Below, in pieces: positions 53,758 to 63,250 of a stretch of 64,000 nt of DNA. A program made the position numbers and the translations under genes. Below the pieces are notes generated by a model, which worked only from the letters and a program-made list of their open reading frames with translations, was not told the DNA's origin and ran no database searches. Source of the stretch: Shewanella sediminis HAW-EB3 (GTDB lineage: Bacteria; Pseudomonadota; Gammaproteobacteria; Enterobacterales; Shewanellaceae); contig NC_009831.1 of assembly GCF_000018025.1 (NCBI RefSeq), positions 1,798,001 to 1,862,000 of the forward strand. The letters run 5' to 3'. How positions within the stretch are numbered: the first letter of the stretch is position 1; every line of letters starts with the position of its first letter.

Positions 53758-54775
53758 AAAGTTCTTTCCTGCTGAGAGGGTTGATGGCCGTATAAAGTAC
53801 TTCAATCATGATACTGATAAAGATGATGATCAATGCGACAGCCAAGACCCCACCCTGAATAACGGTGTAATCGCGTTGATATATTCCCGATACGAGCCAG
53901 GCACCGACACCGGGCCAGGCGAAAATAACCTCTACTACCATGGCGTAACTGGCGAATGGGCCTAACATTAATCCCAGATTTTTTAAGACCGGAATTAGGG
54001 CATTAGGTAATGCATGACGTAATACTACCCGTGAGGTATGAAGCCCTCGGGCCTCTGCAGCCTTAATATAGGTTTGATCCATAATCGTGATGATTGCCGC
54101 TCGGGTAATTCTGACCACAACAGTGAAGGGCAAAACTGCCAGCGTGATAGCCGGTAGGATGATATGCAGTAAGGCATCTATAAATGCCGAGGTACTGTAC
54201 GGCGAATCTGATAACAGGGTGTCTATCAATACAAATCCGGTGACTGGTTCTATCTCATAGAGCAGGTTTAACTGGCCTGAAATCGGCAGCCAGCCGAGCT
54301 GAACGCCAAACCACAGAGAGAGAGTCAGGCCCAACCAAAATACCGGAATTGAGTATCCGGTTAAGGTTATTGCCATAATCGTGTGTTGTGTAATTTTATG
54401 TCTGCTCAAGGAGGCAAGCACCCCGAGCGGGATCCCCAATGTTAATGCCAGCATGGCTGAAACGGCCGCCAGTTCAAATGATGCCGGAAGTACCGATGCC
54501 AGTTCTTCGATAACGGGTCGTTGAGAGGTGGCTGAGATACCTAAATCCCCACTTAATCTTTGCTGCAGATAGGAGAAAAATTGACTGAATTGTCCATCAT
54601 TTAGGCTGTAATTCTTCTCTATCTGTTCTATTTGCTGTGCATTGGGTGAGTGTAATCCGGTTAGCGCAAAACTTTTTTCAACCGGAAAGTGGCTGGTTAC
54701 AATGAACAGCACGATAAACAGTACAAAAGAGGTTGCAAGAAAAAGGTTCAGCCTGCGAAGAAGGTATCGTGCCAT
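53744..54775 (-). CDS. sapB: SapB, ABC transporter permease
   Basis: 343-residue DppB/OppB-type permease. N-terminal signal-anchor helix LFLATSFVLFIVLFIV, EAA loop AEARGLHTSRVVLRHALPNA near 240-259, and about six membrane segments. Its start ATG at 54775 overlaps the sapA stop codon, so translation is coupled. The order sapA-B-C-D-F equals that of enterobacteria. Confidence 0.92.
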   Translation of the reverse strand: MARYLLRRLNLFLATSFVLFIVLFIVTSHFPVEKSFALTGLHSPNAQQIEQIEKNYSLNDGQFSQFFSYLQQRLSGDLGISATSQRPVIEELASVLPASFELAAVSAMLALTLGIPLGVLASLSRHKITQHTIMAITLTGYSIPVFWLGLTLSLWFGVQLGWLPISGQLNLLYEIEPVTGFVLIDTLLSDSPYSTSAFIDALLHIILPAITLAVLPFTVVVRITRAAIITIMDQTYIKAAEARGLHTSRVVLRHALPNALIPVLKNLGLMLGPFASYAMVVEVIFAWPGVGAWLVSGIYQRDYTVIQGGVLAVALIIIFISIMIEVLYTAINPLSRKELYASN

Positions 54776-56430
54776 TAGTGCTTAACCTCAATATTAACAT
54801 CGCTGATATCATCGTTATCATTACCACTAAATGATATTCCTCCGAAAGGAGTCAATCGGCTTTGTTTAACATCTTTGTGTTTAAATGCGAGTCGGGTGGC
54901 ATGAGCGAACGGTAGCATAGGCAGTTTATCTGCAAACATTGCTTCCGCTTGTTGATAGAGAATTTTTCGTTCAGCCCGAGAGGTCGTTGCTCTTGCCTTG
55001 GCAAGAATACTATCGAATTCAGGGCTGCACCAACGTGAACGGTTACTGTTAGAGGCGACAGACGAACAGCTGAGAATAGGAGTGAAAAAGTTATCTGGAT
55101 CGCTATTATCGGCATTCCAACCAATTAAAACCGAGTCATAACTTCGCTGGCTTAACTTCTGATTGAACACGCTCCAGTCATAACTGATGATATTCACTTT
55201 TACCCCGATATTAGCCAGATCAGCCTGGATAAGCTCGGCTGTCTTATGGGCATTAGGATTGTAGATCCGGGCAACGGGCATGGCCCAAATATCGACAGTT
55301 AAGTTTTCGACACCGGCTTGCTCTAAAAGCTGTTTAGCTTTTTGTGGATTGAATTCGATAATGCTCTTATTCTCTGAATATGCCCAAGACATCGGAGGCA
55401 ACATGCCTGTCGCAGCAACGGCGGTCTTTTGATAAACGGCTCTGAGAATATTGTCTCTGTCTACGGCGTGCGCTAAAGCTCTTCTCACTCTGACATCATC
55501 GAATGGAGGCTTTTGAGTATTAAAAGCCCAGAAAGCCACATTAAACCCGGGCTGTGAGTCAATTTTCAACTCTTCATGTTCAAGTACAACCGGCAACTCT
55601 CCGGCCTTGGGAAGTGCGGAAACCGTGCAGTCTCCGGTGATCAATTTTGCCAGACGGGATGTGCTCTTGGGTGTGATATCGAAGACAAGGAGTTCAGCTT
55701 GCGGAAGTGAACGCCAATACTTTTCATTCCTGTGATAGCGAATATATTCATTTTTCACATATTGGACAAATTTAAACGGCCCCGTGCCTATTGGAAGTCT
55801 GTCTATGGTCTCTTCACTGGATTGTTTAATGAGGAGTTGGCCATACTCTTCAGATAAAATAATGGCAAAGCCGGCCGCTAAGTTTGAAAGAAAAGACGCG
55901 TCTTTATTATTAAGGTGAAAGGCGACTTCATAGTCTGATATTTTTTCAATCTTGTTTATCAGTTTATCGAAACCAATACTTTGAAAAAATGGATAACCGG
56001 TTTTGGAGACGGCATGATACGGGTGGCTGGTATCGATAATTCTGTTGAATGAGAACAGCACATCATCGGCATTAAAGGCTCTTGAAGGAGTGAACCGAAC
56101 CGAGTCATGAAACTTAACCCCTTTTCTCAATTGAAAGGTGTAGGTGAGTTCATCTTCACTTATCTGCCACTGTGTTGCCAGAGAGGGAATGATCTGCCCG
56201 GAAGTGGCATTATAGTCGACCAAACCATTGTAAATCTGCTGGGAGGTAGCATCGATAGTAGTACCAGAGGTTACAAGTTGAGGGTTGAAAGACTCGGGGT
56301 TACCCTCGGAGCAATAAACCAATCCCGGAGGAACATACTGCGGCCCACAGCCGGTAAGCAAGCAGAAGATGCATGCAGCTGTGGAGTAGGCAGATAGACG
56401 CTTTATCAGCACTCTCATCAAAAAAATCAT
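54775..56430 (-). CDS. sapA: SapA, peptide-binding lipoprotein of the Sap transporter
   Basis: 551-residue SBP_bac_5-family binding protein. The signal ends in lipobox LLTGC (Cys near residue 28), so this SapA is predicted to be a membrane-anchored lipoprotein rather than a soluble periplasmic protein. The family fingerprint LRKGVKFHD and the EGNPESFNPQL opening are present. In enteric pathogens Sap proteins bind antimicrobial peptides, haem or putrescine (literature); the ligand here is unknown. ATG 56430 has no strong ribosome site; ATG 56418 is an alternative. First gene of the operon, 74 bases downstream of pspF. Confidence 0.9.
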   Translation of the reverse strand: MIFLMRVLIKRLSAYSTAACIFCLLTGCGPQYVPPGLVYCSEGNPESFNPQLVTSGTTIDATSQQIYNGLVDYNATSGQIIPSLATQWQISEDELTYTFQLRKGVKFHDSVRFTPSRAFNADDVLFSFNRIIDTSHPYHAVSKTGYPFFQSIGFDKLINKIEKISDYEVAFHLNNKDASFLSNLAAGFAIILSEEYGQLLIKQSSEETIDRLPIGTGPFKFVQYVKNEYIRYHRNEKYWRSLPQAELLVFDITPKSTSRLAKLITGDCTVSALPKAGELPVVLEHEELKIDSQPGFNVAFWAFNTQKPPFDDVRVRRALAHAVDRDNILRAVYQKTAVAATGMLPPMSWAYSENKSIIEFNPQKAKQLLEQAGVENLTVDIWAMPVARIYNPNAHKTAELIQADLANIGVKVNIISYDWSVFNQKLSQRSYDSVLIGWNADNSDPDNFFTPILSCSSVASNSNRSRWCSPEFDSILAKARATTSRAERKILYQQAEAMFADKLPMLPFAHATRLAFKHKDVKQSRLTPFGGISFSGNDNDDISDVNIEVKH

Positions 56431-56504
56431 TTGTTCAGAACTTTGTCAGCCATTTTAGCAGTGCAAATAACCTATGAGCAATGAGCATATCTTATTAATG
56501 AGTG

Positions 56505-57572
56505 TTAAGTTTTATCGAGAAGGTTGTATTTTTTTAGGATCCCGCGCAGTTGATGGTAACTTAGGCCTAAGAGTTCGGCGGTTTTCTTTTGATTAAATTG
56601 ACCCGCTTCTAATGCTTGTTTTAGTAGATTAACTTCAAGACCTTCACAATGATCTTTGAAATCAATCGGAAAATTAATGACTTCCGAGGAAGGATTTTGA
56701 CTATCTGGATTGGCGTTCTGTACAGGCGCAGGTTCTACCGATGGCATCGATTGCTGGCGCTCCAGGGTCTTCACTCTTTGTGTCGGTCGATAAGGAGATG
56801 CAAAAGGATCCAGAATAATATTGGCTATCGGTGCCTGCGTTTCCGCATTACGATAAACGCTGCGTTCGACCACATTCTTTATTTCACGAATATTCCCCGG
56901 CCATGAATATTCCATGAGTTGCTGTATCGCCCTTGGACTAAAACCTTCAAATAGTTCCATTTTCAGTTGCCTTGCCATACCGACCGCAAAATATTCGGCC
57001 AGAGGCATGATATCTTCTGTTCTATGGCGTAGAGGTGGCAAGGTGATCACATCGAAGGCCAGCCTATCGAGCAGATCGGCACGAAACTCTCCTGCATCCG
57101 CTAATGAGGGGAGATCTTCATTGGCTGCACAGACGAGTCTCACATCGGTTTGGACTGTTTTGCTGCCCCCGACGCGCTCAAACTCACCATATTCGATGAC
57201 TCTGAGTAGCTTCTCCTGAATCAACCCTGAAGTATTCGCCAGCTCATCGAGGAAAAGTGTACCACCGTGAGCTCTTTCGAACCGTCCTTCATGTTTCTTA
57301 CTCGCACCGGTAAAGGCCCCTGCATCGTGGCCAAACAATTCACTTTCGAGTAAATTCTCACTAAGAGAGGAGCAGTTAAGCTTAATAAAACTTTGATCCC
57401 ATCGCGTAGACAGATAGTGTAAGCGTTCAGCTATTAACTCTTTACCCGTGCCTCGTTCGCCGATGATCAATACCGGCTTGGAAAGAGGCGCAACTTGAGA
57501 CACGTGCTCCAATACTTCTAACAGTGCATTAGATTGTCCGATGAGATTATCTTGCTGAAATTGATTTGGCAC
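56505..57572 (-). CDS. pspF: PspF, sigma-54 activator of the phage-shock regulon
   Basis: 355-residue bacterial enhancer-binding protein with no N-terminal receiver domain, which is the PspF hallmark. Walker A GERGTGKE is at residues 38-45, the sigma-54 contact loop GAFTGA at 85-90, and a FIS-type helix-turn-helix ends the protein (KKTAELLGLSYHQLRGILKK). Divergent from pspA, with the sigma-54 promoter in the shared gap. PspA binds and inhibits it until envelope stress releases it (literature). Confidence 0.95.
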   Translation of the reverse strand: MPNQFQQDNLIGQSNALLEVLEHVSQVAPLSKPVLIIGERGTGKELIAERLHYLSTRWDQSFIKLNCSSLSENLLESELFGHDAGAFTGASKKHEGRFERAHGGTLFLDELANTSGLIQEKLLRVIEYGEFERVGGSKTVQTDVRLVCAANEDLPSLADAGEFRADLLDRLAFDVITLPPLRHRTEDIMPLAEYFAVGMARQLKMELFEGFSPRAIQQLMEYSWPGNIREIKNVVERSVYRNAETQAPIANIILDPFASPYRPTQRVKTLERQQSMPSVEPAPVQNANPDSQNPSSEVINFPIDFKDHCEGLEVNLLKQALEAGQFNQKKTAELLGLSYHQLRGILKKYNLLDKT

Positions 57573-57692
57573 AGTAAGTTTTAGTCTTTCACGCTAATAA
57601 TTGGTGAAATTAATAATAAGTCTCTCTGTTAATAAAAGAAAGAAAAAGTTAATATATTGGTTAAGTATCTGTATTATATGAAATATGAAAAG

Positions 57693-57710
57693 TTGGCACA
57701 GAAAGTGGAT
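57693..57710 (+). promoter_or_regulatory. Sigma-54 promoter of pspABC
   Basis: TTGGCACAGAAAGTGGATT fits the -24 element (TTGGCAC) exactly. The -12 element reads GTGGA where TTGCA is expected, so GG replaces the usual GC at correct spacing. It ends 40 bases before the pspA ATG. Confidence 0.7.
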
Positions 57711-57749
57711 TAATATCTTCGAAACCAACGTTAATTAAAGGACAGCATC

Positions 57750-58433
57750 ATGGGAATTTTCTCTCGCTTCGCAGATATCATTAATTCAAACATCAGTGCA
57801 CTACTGGATAAAGCCGAAGACCCAGAAAAAATGGTACGCTTGATAATTCAAGAGATGGAAGACACCTTAGTTGAGGTTCGTTCAACATCGGCTAAAGTAT
57901 TAGCTGAGAAGAAAGAGCTACTACGTCGTATCTCTAAAGTGCAGACTCAAGTTCAGGATTGGCAGGATAAAGCGGAATTGGCTTTATCTAAAGACCGCGA
58001 AGATCTTGCTAAAGCGGCTTTAATTGAGAAGCAGAAGGCCGCTGAACTCGTCGCCACATTAGAGCAAGAGTTAGTCATGGTTGAAGAGCAGATCGCTCGT
58101 CTAAAAGAGGAAGTTAACCTTCTTCAAGAGAAGCTTGCCGACGCAAAGGCGCGTCAGAAGACGATTATTATGCGTAAGCAGACAGCTTCTTCTCGATTAG
58201 ATGTTAAGCGTCAACTCGATTCTAGCAAGATTGATAACGCGATGACTAAGTTTGAGCAATATGAACGTCGTGTTGAGGGGCTGGAGTCACAGGTCGAAGC
58301 TTATGACCTGGGCAACAAAAAGAGTTTAAGTGATGAGTTTGCAGCGCTAGAAGCTGAAGATTCAGTGACCGCTGAGCTTGAAGCGCTTAAGGCAAAAGTC
58401 AAAGGCAGTAAGACTAAAACTAAGTCTAAGTAA
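57750..58433 (+). CDS. pspA: PspA, phage-shock protein A (ESCRT-III-like membrane protector)
   Basis: 227-residue coiled-coil protein. It begins with the amphipathic helix MGIFSRFADIINSNISALLD that binds stressed inner membrane, then long heptad-rich helices to about residue 190. The VRLIIQEMED block is diagnostic. It both inhibits PspF and supports the damaged membrane. First gene of pspABC, 20 bases before pspB. Confidence 0.96.
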   Translation: MGIFSRFADIINSNISALLDKAEDPEKMVRLIIQEMEDTLVEVRSTSAKVLAEKKELLRRISKVQTQVQDWQDKAELALSKDREDLAKAALIEKQKAAELVATLEQELVMVEEQIARLKEEVNLLQEKLADAKARQKTIIMRKQTASSRLDVKRQLDSSKIDNAMTKFEQYERRVEGLESQVEAYDLGNKKSLSDEFAALEAEDSVTAELEALKAKVKGSKTKTKSK

Positions 58434-58453
58434 TCACAATTCAGAGGTGAGCT

Positions 58454-58687
58454 ATGAACGCGGATATTTTAATGGCCCCAATTATTATTTTTTTGATAAT
58501 AGTGGCTCCCATATGGCTGATTCTTCACTATCGCAGTAAGCGTCAAGTGAGCCAGGGACTTACTGATGAAGAGTATTCTCAGCTTAATGAACTAATCACC
58601 AGAGCCGACAAAATGGCTCAACGTATTGATACATTGGAATCGATTTTAGACACTGAGTCGCCACAATGGAGGAGCCGTGATGAGTGA
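58454..58687 (+). CDS. pspB: PspB, phage-shock membrane protein
   Basis: 77-residue protein with one N-terminal membrane helix (LMAPIIIFLIIVAPIWLILH) and a cytoplasmic coiled coil ending TLESILDTESPQW. Acts with PspC to sense inner-membrane stress and release PspA from PspF. Its last eight bases overlap pspC. Confidence 0.94.
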   Translation: MNADILMAPIIIFLIIVAPIWLILHYRSKRQVSQGLTDEEYSQLNELITRADKMAQRIDTLESILDTESPQWRSRDE

Positions 58688-59075
58688 AGCTAATGGGCGT
58701 ACCTTATACCGAATTCCTCAATCAGGTAAAATTGCTGGAGTATGTGCAGGGATAGCCGATTACTTTAACTTTGAAACTTGGCTTGTCAGGGTCCTAGCGG
58801 CATCAATTTTTCTTTTAGGTGGTTCGGGTATTGTTTTAGTTATCTATGTTTTGTTATGGATGATATTGGATATTAAGCCTGGAACTGCAAAAGATAAAAC
58901 AGCGCATAAAGATATCGAGATAAAGAAGAAAATTTGGCAAGCGGGTGAGCCTGCCAAGATGGCACTCAGGGATGTGAACACACAATTTAGAAGCTTAGAA
59001 ATAAGGCTTCAAAAATTAGAACGCCATGTCACATCAGATAGCTTCGATCTTAAACAAGAGATCAATAATCTTTAA
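58680..59075 (+). CDS. pspC: PspC, phage-shock membrane sensor
   Basis: 131-residue PspC-domain protein: the domain opens SGKIAGVCAGIADYFN, followed by a membrane segment (AASIFLLGGSGIVLVIYVLLWMI) and a charged C-terminal tail. I start at ATG 58680, with GGAGG six bases upstream; the GTG at 58677 would add one residue. It overlaps pspB by eight bases. Followed by ycjX, as in E. coli apart from the absence of pspD and pspE. Confidence 0.94.
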   Translation: MSEANGRTLYRIPQSGKIAGVCAGIADYFNFETWLVRVLAASIFLLGGSGIVLVIYVLLWMILDIKPGTAKDKTAHKDIEIKKKIWQAGEPAKMALRDVNTQFRSLEIRLQKLERHVTSDSFDLKQEINNL

Positions 59076-59124
59076 TCCTTCCAATGGGCGGTCTAACCGC
59101 CCGAATAACTTTTAAGTGCAGGCT

Positions 59125-60579
59125 ATGGGTAGTATAAACCGCTCTTTTTCTAAGTTAGGTAAAAAAGTTAGCCAAAAGACACAAGCATTTGCGCACCGAA
59201 CTTCCGATAAACATATTCGATTAGCCGTGACCGGACTCTCCGGGGCCGGTAAAACCGCTTTTATTACGGGTTTAGTGAATCAACTTCTCAACGCGGGTTT
59301 AATTGGTAAGAGTAATAACCTGCCTCTTTGGCAAGTGACCCGAGAGGAGCGCCTATACGGAGTGAAGCGGGACCTTCAACCAGACTTAACCGTTGCCAGT
59401 TTCGATTATGAGCAGGCGATGGCTTCGCTCAAGCAGACCCCTTCTCAGTGGCCAGCTTCTACGCGGAGCATCAGTGAGCTGAGGTTAGCTATCAGATACC
59501 AACCTCAAAAGGGACTGTTAGCAAAGCTGACAGATAGTGCGACACTCTATCTCGACATTATCGATTACCCGGGGGAATGGTTACTCGACCTGCCCATGCT
59601 GAAGCAGAGCTTTAGTCAGTGGTCTATGAGTCAGACCAGGCGTGAGCATATCTTCAAGAAGTCCGATTGTTACGGCCCTTTTAATGAGGCCGTATCTCAA
59701 TTAGACCTCTTTGGTGAGGCTGATGCCGCGCAACTGAAACAGATTGCCTCCCTCTATCAGCAACTATTGCTCGATTGCGTCAATGGGCATGGTTTTTATT
59801 ATGCTCAACCAGGACGACTACTATTGCCCGGCGAGCTTGTAGATACGCCCGTTTTAGCCCTGTTTCCTCTGCTGGGTTTATCTGCCAAAACCGTCACTCA
59901 GTTGGATGCGGGCGCATCAAATACAGCCTATCAAGTATTGAAGACTCGATACAAACAATATCAGAGCAAAGTGATCATGCCTTTTTATAGGGAGTACTTT
60001 GCAAAATTTGATCGACAGTTACTCTTGGTGGATTGTTTTACTCCGCTCAATAGTGGTAAAGATCAGTTTGATGACATGACTCAAGCCCTCAATGGAATAA
60101 TGGAGAGCTTTAAATTTGGTCAATCAAATATCCTTAAGCGGTTATTTTCCCCAAGAATTGACAAGTTACTGTTCGCCGCGAGTAAGGTGGACCATATCAC
60201 ACGAGATCAGCAGGGTAATGTTCTTTCGCTATTGACTCAACTCGTGAAACAGAGTCAGAAACAGGCTAAATTTGAAGGCTGTGAGGTCGAAGTGATGGCG
60301 ATTAGCGCAATTAAAGCGACTAAACATGCCATGGTCAGATCGGGTAGTGCGGAAGTGGAGGTTGTACATGGCGTCGACCTGTCACAGCAAAAAACGGTGA
60401 CCGTCTTTCCCGGAGAGGTCCCAAAGATGCTTCCTCAAGCTTCATTTTGGGATACGCAAGGCTTCGAGTTCACGCATTTTGCGCCGCCACAAGTCACAGC
60501 CTCAACACAAGGCGCCGACTTTGAGCACATACGATTAGATCACCTGCTTCAATACCTGCTCGGTGATAAGCTCAACTAA
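59125..60579 (+). CDS. ycjX: YcjX family P-loop protein (DUF463)
   Basis: About 484-residue predicted nucleoside-triphosphatase. Walker A GLSGAGKT lies at residues 37-44, with DIIDYPGEWLLDLPML later as the switch-like region. Function unknown; the gene is part of the Psp regulon neighbourhood in many gammaproteobacteria. Start uncertain between ATG 59125 and GTG 59116, neither with a strong ribosome site. Followed by ycjF. Confidence 0.88.
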   Translation: MGSINRSFSKLGKKVSQKTQAFAHRTSDKHIRLAVTGLSGAGKTAFITGLVNQLLNAGLIGKSNNLPLWQVTREERLYGVKRDLQPDLTVASFDYEQAMASLKQTPSQWPASTRSISELRLAIRYQPQKGLLAKLTDSATLYLDIIDYPGEWLLDLPMLKQSFSQWSMSQTRREHIFKKSDCYGPFNEAVSQLDLFGEADAAQLKQIASLYQQLLLDCVNGHGFYYAQPGRLLLPGELVDTPVLALFPLLGLSAKTVTQLDAGASNTAYQVLKTRYKQYQSKVIMPFYREYFAKFDRQLLLVDCFTPLNSGKDQFDDMTQALNGIMESFKFGQSNILKRLFSPRIDKLLFAASKVDHITRDQQGNVLSLLTQLVKQSQKQAKFEGCEVEVMAISAIKATKHAMVRSGSAEVEVVHGVDLSQQKTVTVFPGEVPKMLPQASFWDTQGFEFTHFAPPQVTASTQGADFEHIRLDHLLQYLLGDKLN

Positions 60580-60669
60580 CGGCTTGATAATGCTCTGAGC
60601 ATCTTTATTGAGCCGGGAAACAGCTAAACTTGAAGAGTTAGCAAGTAATATTTTCATAATGGTAGAACA

Positions 60670-61776
60670 ATGATGCATGAAAGTGAAAATGGTCTAAAAA
60701 AAAAGCAGGCGTTCGAGCCCGTTATCGAAGCAGCATCTCCTACTCTGAAAGGCGCTCAGCATTACGATGAACAGCCGCTGGAATTCACCACAGAACCACT
60801 AGCCGAGCAAGGTGATAGCATAGAAGGCGATATTGATGCCGCGTTCGATGCGACCTTCGATGCCGAAAGTAAAAGGGGGAAGTCTCCCCGTCAACGACGT
60901 TGGTCAGTACTTGCTAAGCTCTCTTTGGTAGGTGTGCTTGGTCTGGTGGTGACTGAAACCCTGTTAGGGTTACAGAGCGCCTGGATTGAAAGCCCTTGGT
61001 TATTTGGGCTCTATGTCACTGTCACTTCAATTATCTCTTTATGGGCCGGCACAATCACTGTGAGCGAGTGGCGTAAGTTAGCAAGACTCAGATCGGTTGA
61101 AGAGGCGCAACAAACCGGTGACCGACTGTCGCAAAGTATGCAGGTTGGCGAAGCGGATAAGTTTATCAATAAGTTGCTCTCTCAATTGCCGAAAGATGTG
61201 GATTTGAGTCGATACCTATCCTCTATCAATGATGAGCATAATGATGCCGAGAAGCTTATTTTATTCGATGAGCTGGTATTGAGTGAAAGGGACCTTATTG
61301 CCAAAAAATATGTAAGAAGATTTTCTCAAGAGTCGGCGCTTCTTTTAGCTGCCAGCCCGTTAGCCTTGTTAGATATGGCGATCATTCTTTGGCGTAACCA
61401 ACGTATGATATATAAAATTGCAGAATGTTATGGCATCGAGCTGGGTTATTGGAGCCGTATCAAGTTAATACGGGGCATTATTACCAACATTGTTTATGCC
61501 GGTACCAGTGAAATAATCACAGATCTGGGGACACAACTATTGTCTGTCGAAATGTCGGGCAAGCTCTCCGCCAGATTAGGGCAAGGCCTTGGTGGTGGTT
61601 TGCTGACAGCCAGACTGGGTTATCAGGCTATGGCGCTGTGTAGGCCCATCTCGTTTCAGGAGAAATCGCGTCCTAAGTTGTCTGGTATCCATAAAGAATT
61701 ACTCCTGGATCTTAAAGATTTCTCTTCGGCGGTTTTAACCAAAAGCGTATCTCGTAACAAAGATTTTACATCTTAA
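60670..61776 (+). CDS. ycjF: YcjF family inner-membrane protein
   Basis: 368-residue protein with a charged N-terminal 75 residues, two membrane helices (SVLAKLSLVGVLGLVVTETLL and the LYVTVTSIISLWAG segment), and a C-terminal DUF697-type domain including ALLLAASPLALLDMAIILWRN. Family function unknown; always paired with ycjX in the Psp neighbourhood. ATG-ATG at 60670, 90 bases after ycjX. Confidence 0.88.
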   Translation: MMHESENGLKKKQAFEPVIEAASPTLKGAQHYDEQPLEFTTEPLAEQGDSIEGDIDAAFDATFDAESKRGKSPRQRRWSVLAKLSLVGVLGLVVTETLLGLQSAWIESPWLFGLYVTVTSIISLWAGTITVSEWRKLARLRSVEEAQQTGDRLSQSMQVGEADKFINKLLSQLPKDVDLSRYLSSINDEHNDAEKLILFDELVLSERDLIAKKYVRRFSQESALLLAASPLALLDMAIILWRNQRMIYKIAECYGIELGYWSRIKLIRGIITNIVYAGTSEIITDLGTQLLSVEMSGKLSARLGQGLGGGLLTARLGYQAMALCRPISFQEKSRPKLSGIHKELLLDLKDFSSAVLTKSVSRNKDFTS

Positions 61777-61953
61777 CCCCGTTAAATTTTTGTCTATTGT
61801 TTGCTCGGGCAGTGAATAGCGGTCAAGGTGAGTTGTCACTGACACTTTATACATAATAAATCTAACCGTCGGTGATGCTCTATTCAAACACGGCTCGAAC
61901 AGCGACTCGCTTATTCTTGAGGTGGTTTGGATATCAGACCTTGGAGAGATTTT

Positions 61954-63132
61954 ATGCAGGATAAATGGAAGCCCGCCACGAAAGTGATACATGCAGGACA
62001 CATCAAAGACAGCTCTGGAGCCTTAGTCTCGCCTCTATGTCAGAGTGCCACCTTTGTCTTTGACAGTGCCGAGCAGGGGGCATCGAGATTTGCAGGCGAT
62101 GAAGCGGGTTATATTTATACTCGTCTGGGAAACCCGACGACAGCCGAACTTGAGCGAAAGATGGCTGTTTTGGAGGGGGCTGAGGCCGCCACGGCAACCG
62201 CGTCGGGCATGGCGGCGGTATCATCGGCTTTATTGGCTAATTTGAGCCATGGGGATCATCTCGTCGCCTCTAAAGCCGTTTACGGTTGTACTTTCTCCTT
62301 GGTGACCAGCCAACTGGTAAAGTTTGGCATTCGAGTGACGCTGGTGGATTTTAATGATCTGAACGCGGTTGCTGATGCCATAACCTCTGACACTAAAGTC
62401 ATATTCTGTGAAACCCCGGTCAACCCACACCTCGATGTATTCGACCTCGATGGAATTGCAGAGATCGCGAAGCAACATGGATTGATCAGCATTGTCGATA
62501 ATACCTTTATGACTCCGCTTCTTCAGCAACCACTGAGTCACGGTATCGATATCGTTATTCATAGTGCGACTAAATATTTGAACGGCCATGGTGATGTCAT
62601 CGCCGGCATTATCTGTGGTTCTGATGAGCAGATTGAAAAGATTAAATATGAGACCTTGAAAGACTTAGGTGGAGTTCTTTCCCCCCATGATGCCTGGCTG
62701 ATCTTAAGGGGACTTAAGACATTAGATGTACGACTCGAGCGGCATTGTGATAATGCAGAGGTGATCGCGCAATATTTACTGAATCACAATAGGGTCACCA
62801 AGGTTTATTACCCGGGGATCAAGGGACATAGCGGCCACCAATTCATAGGGCAGCAGATGAAAAGAGCCGGTGGAGTCATTGCCTTCGAGCTCGATGCCAG
62901 TTTGGAACAGAGCATCAAATTTATTAATGGCTTACACCTTTTTGCTATTGCCGTGAGTCTGGGTGATGCCGAATCACTTATCCAACATCCTGCATCCATG
63001 ACGCATTCTCCATACTCAGATGAAGAGAGGGAGGCTGCGGGGATTGGCGCGAGTCTGTTAAGGATCTCCGTCGGTCTGGAGTCGGTTGAAGATCTGATTG
63101 TCGACCTGGAGCAGGCTCTGTCACGAATTTAA
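61954..63132 (+). CDS. mdeA: Methionine gamma-lyase
   Basis: 392-residue PLP enzyme of the Cys/Met metabolism family that breaks methionine into methanethiol, ammonia and 2-oxobutyrate. The PLP lysine is K207 in SATKYLNGHGD. The active-site Tyr-Gly-Cys at Y110-C112 (KAVYGCTF) is the Cys that marks methionine gamma-lyases, whereas cystathionine enzymes lack it. The ATG at 61954 follows TTGGAGAG; the TTG at 61927 would add nine residues. Monocistronic with a strong terminator. Confidence 0.92.
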   Translation: MQDKWKPATKVIHAGHIKDSSGALVSPLCQSATFVFDSAEQGASRFAGDEAGYIYTRLGNPTTAELERKMAVLEGAEAATATASGMAAVSSALLANLSHGDHLVASKAVYGCTFSLVTSQLVKFGIRVTLVDFNDLNAVADAITSDTKVIFCETPVNPHLDVFDLDGIAEIAKQHGLISIVDNTFMTPLLQQPLSHGIDIVIHSATKYLNGHGDVIAGIICGSDEQIEKIKYETLKDLGGVLSPHDAWLILRGLKTLDVRLERHCDNAEVIAQYLLNHNRVTKVYYPGIKGHSGHQFIGQQMKRAGGVIAFELDASLEQSIKFINGLHLFAIAVSLGDAESLIQHPASMTHSPYSDEEREAAGIGASLLRISVGLESVEDLIVDLEQALSRI

Positions 63133-63182
63133 TAGCTTAGATTTAATGCCTCAGGTTTAATAGTCCAGGCTTGCCAAAAACA

Positions 63183-63216
63183 CACGCCGCGCTTTCCAGC
63201 ACGGCGTTTTTTTTAT
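63183..63216. terminator. Terminator of mdeA, possibly bidirectional
   Basis: ACGCCGCGCT/AGCACGGCGT stem with one mismatch and a TTCC loop, followed by eight T on the plus strand. Confidence 0.85.
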
Positions 63217-63250
63217 GGGAGTGTTAATTCCAGTGTTATACCAATCGGTA

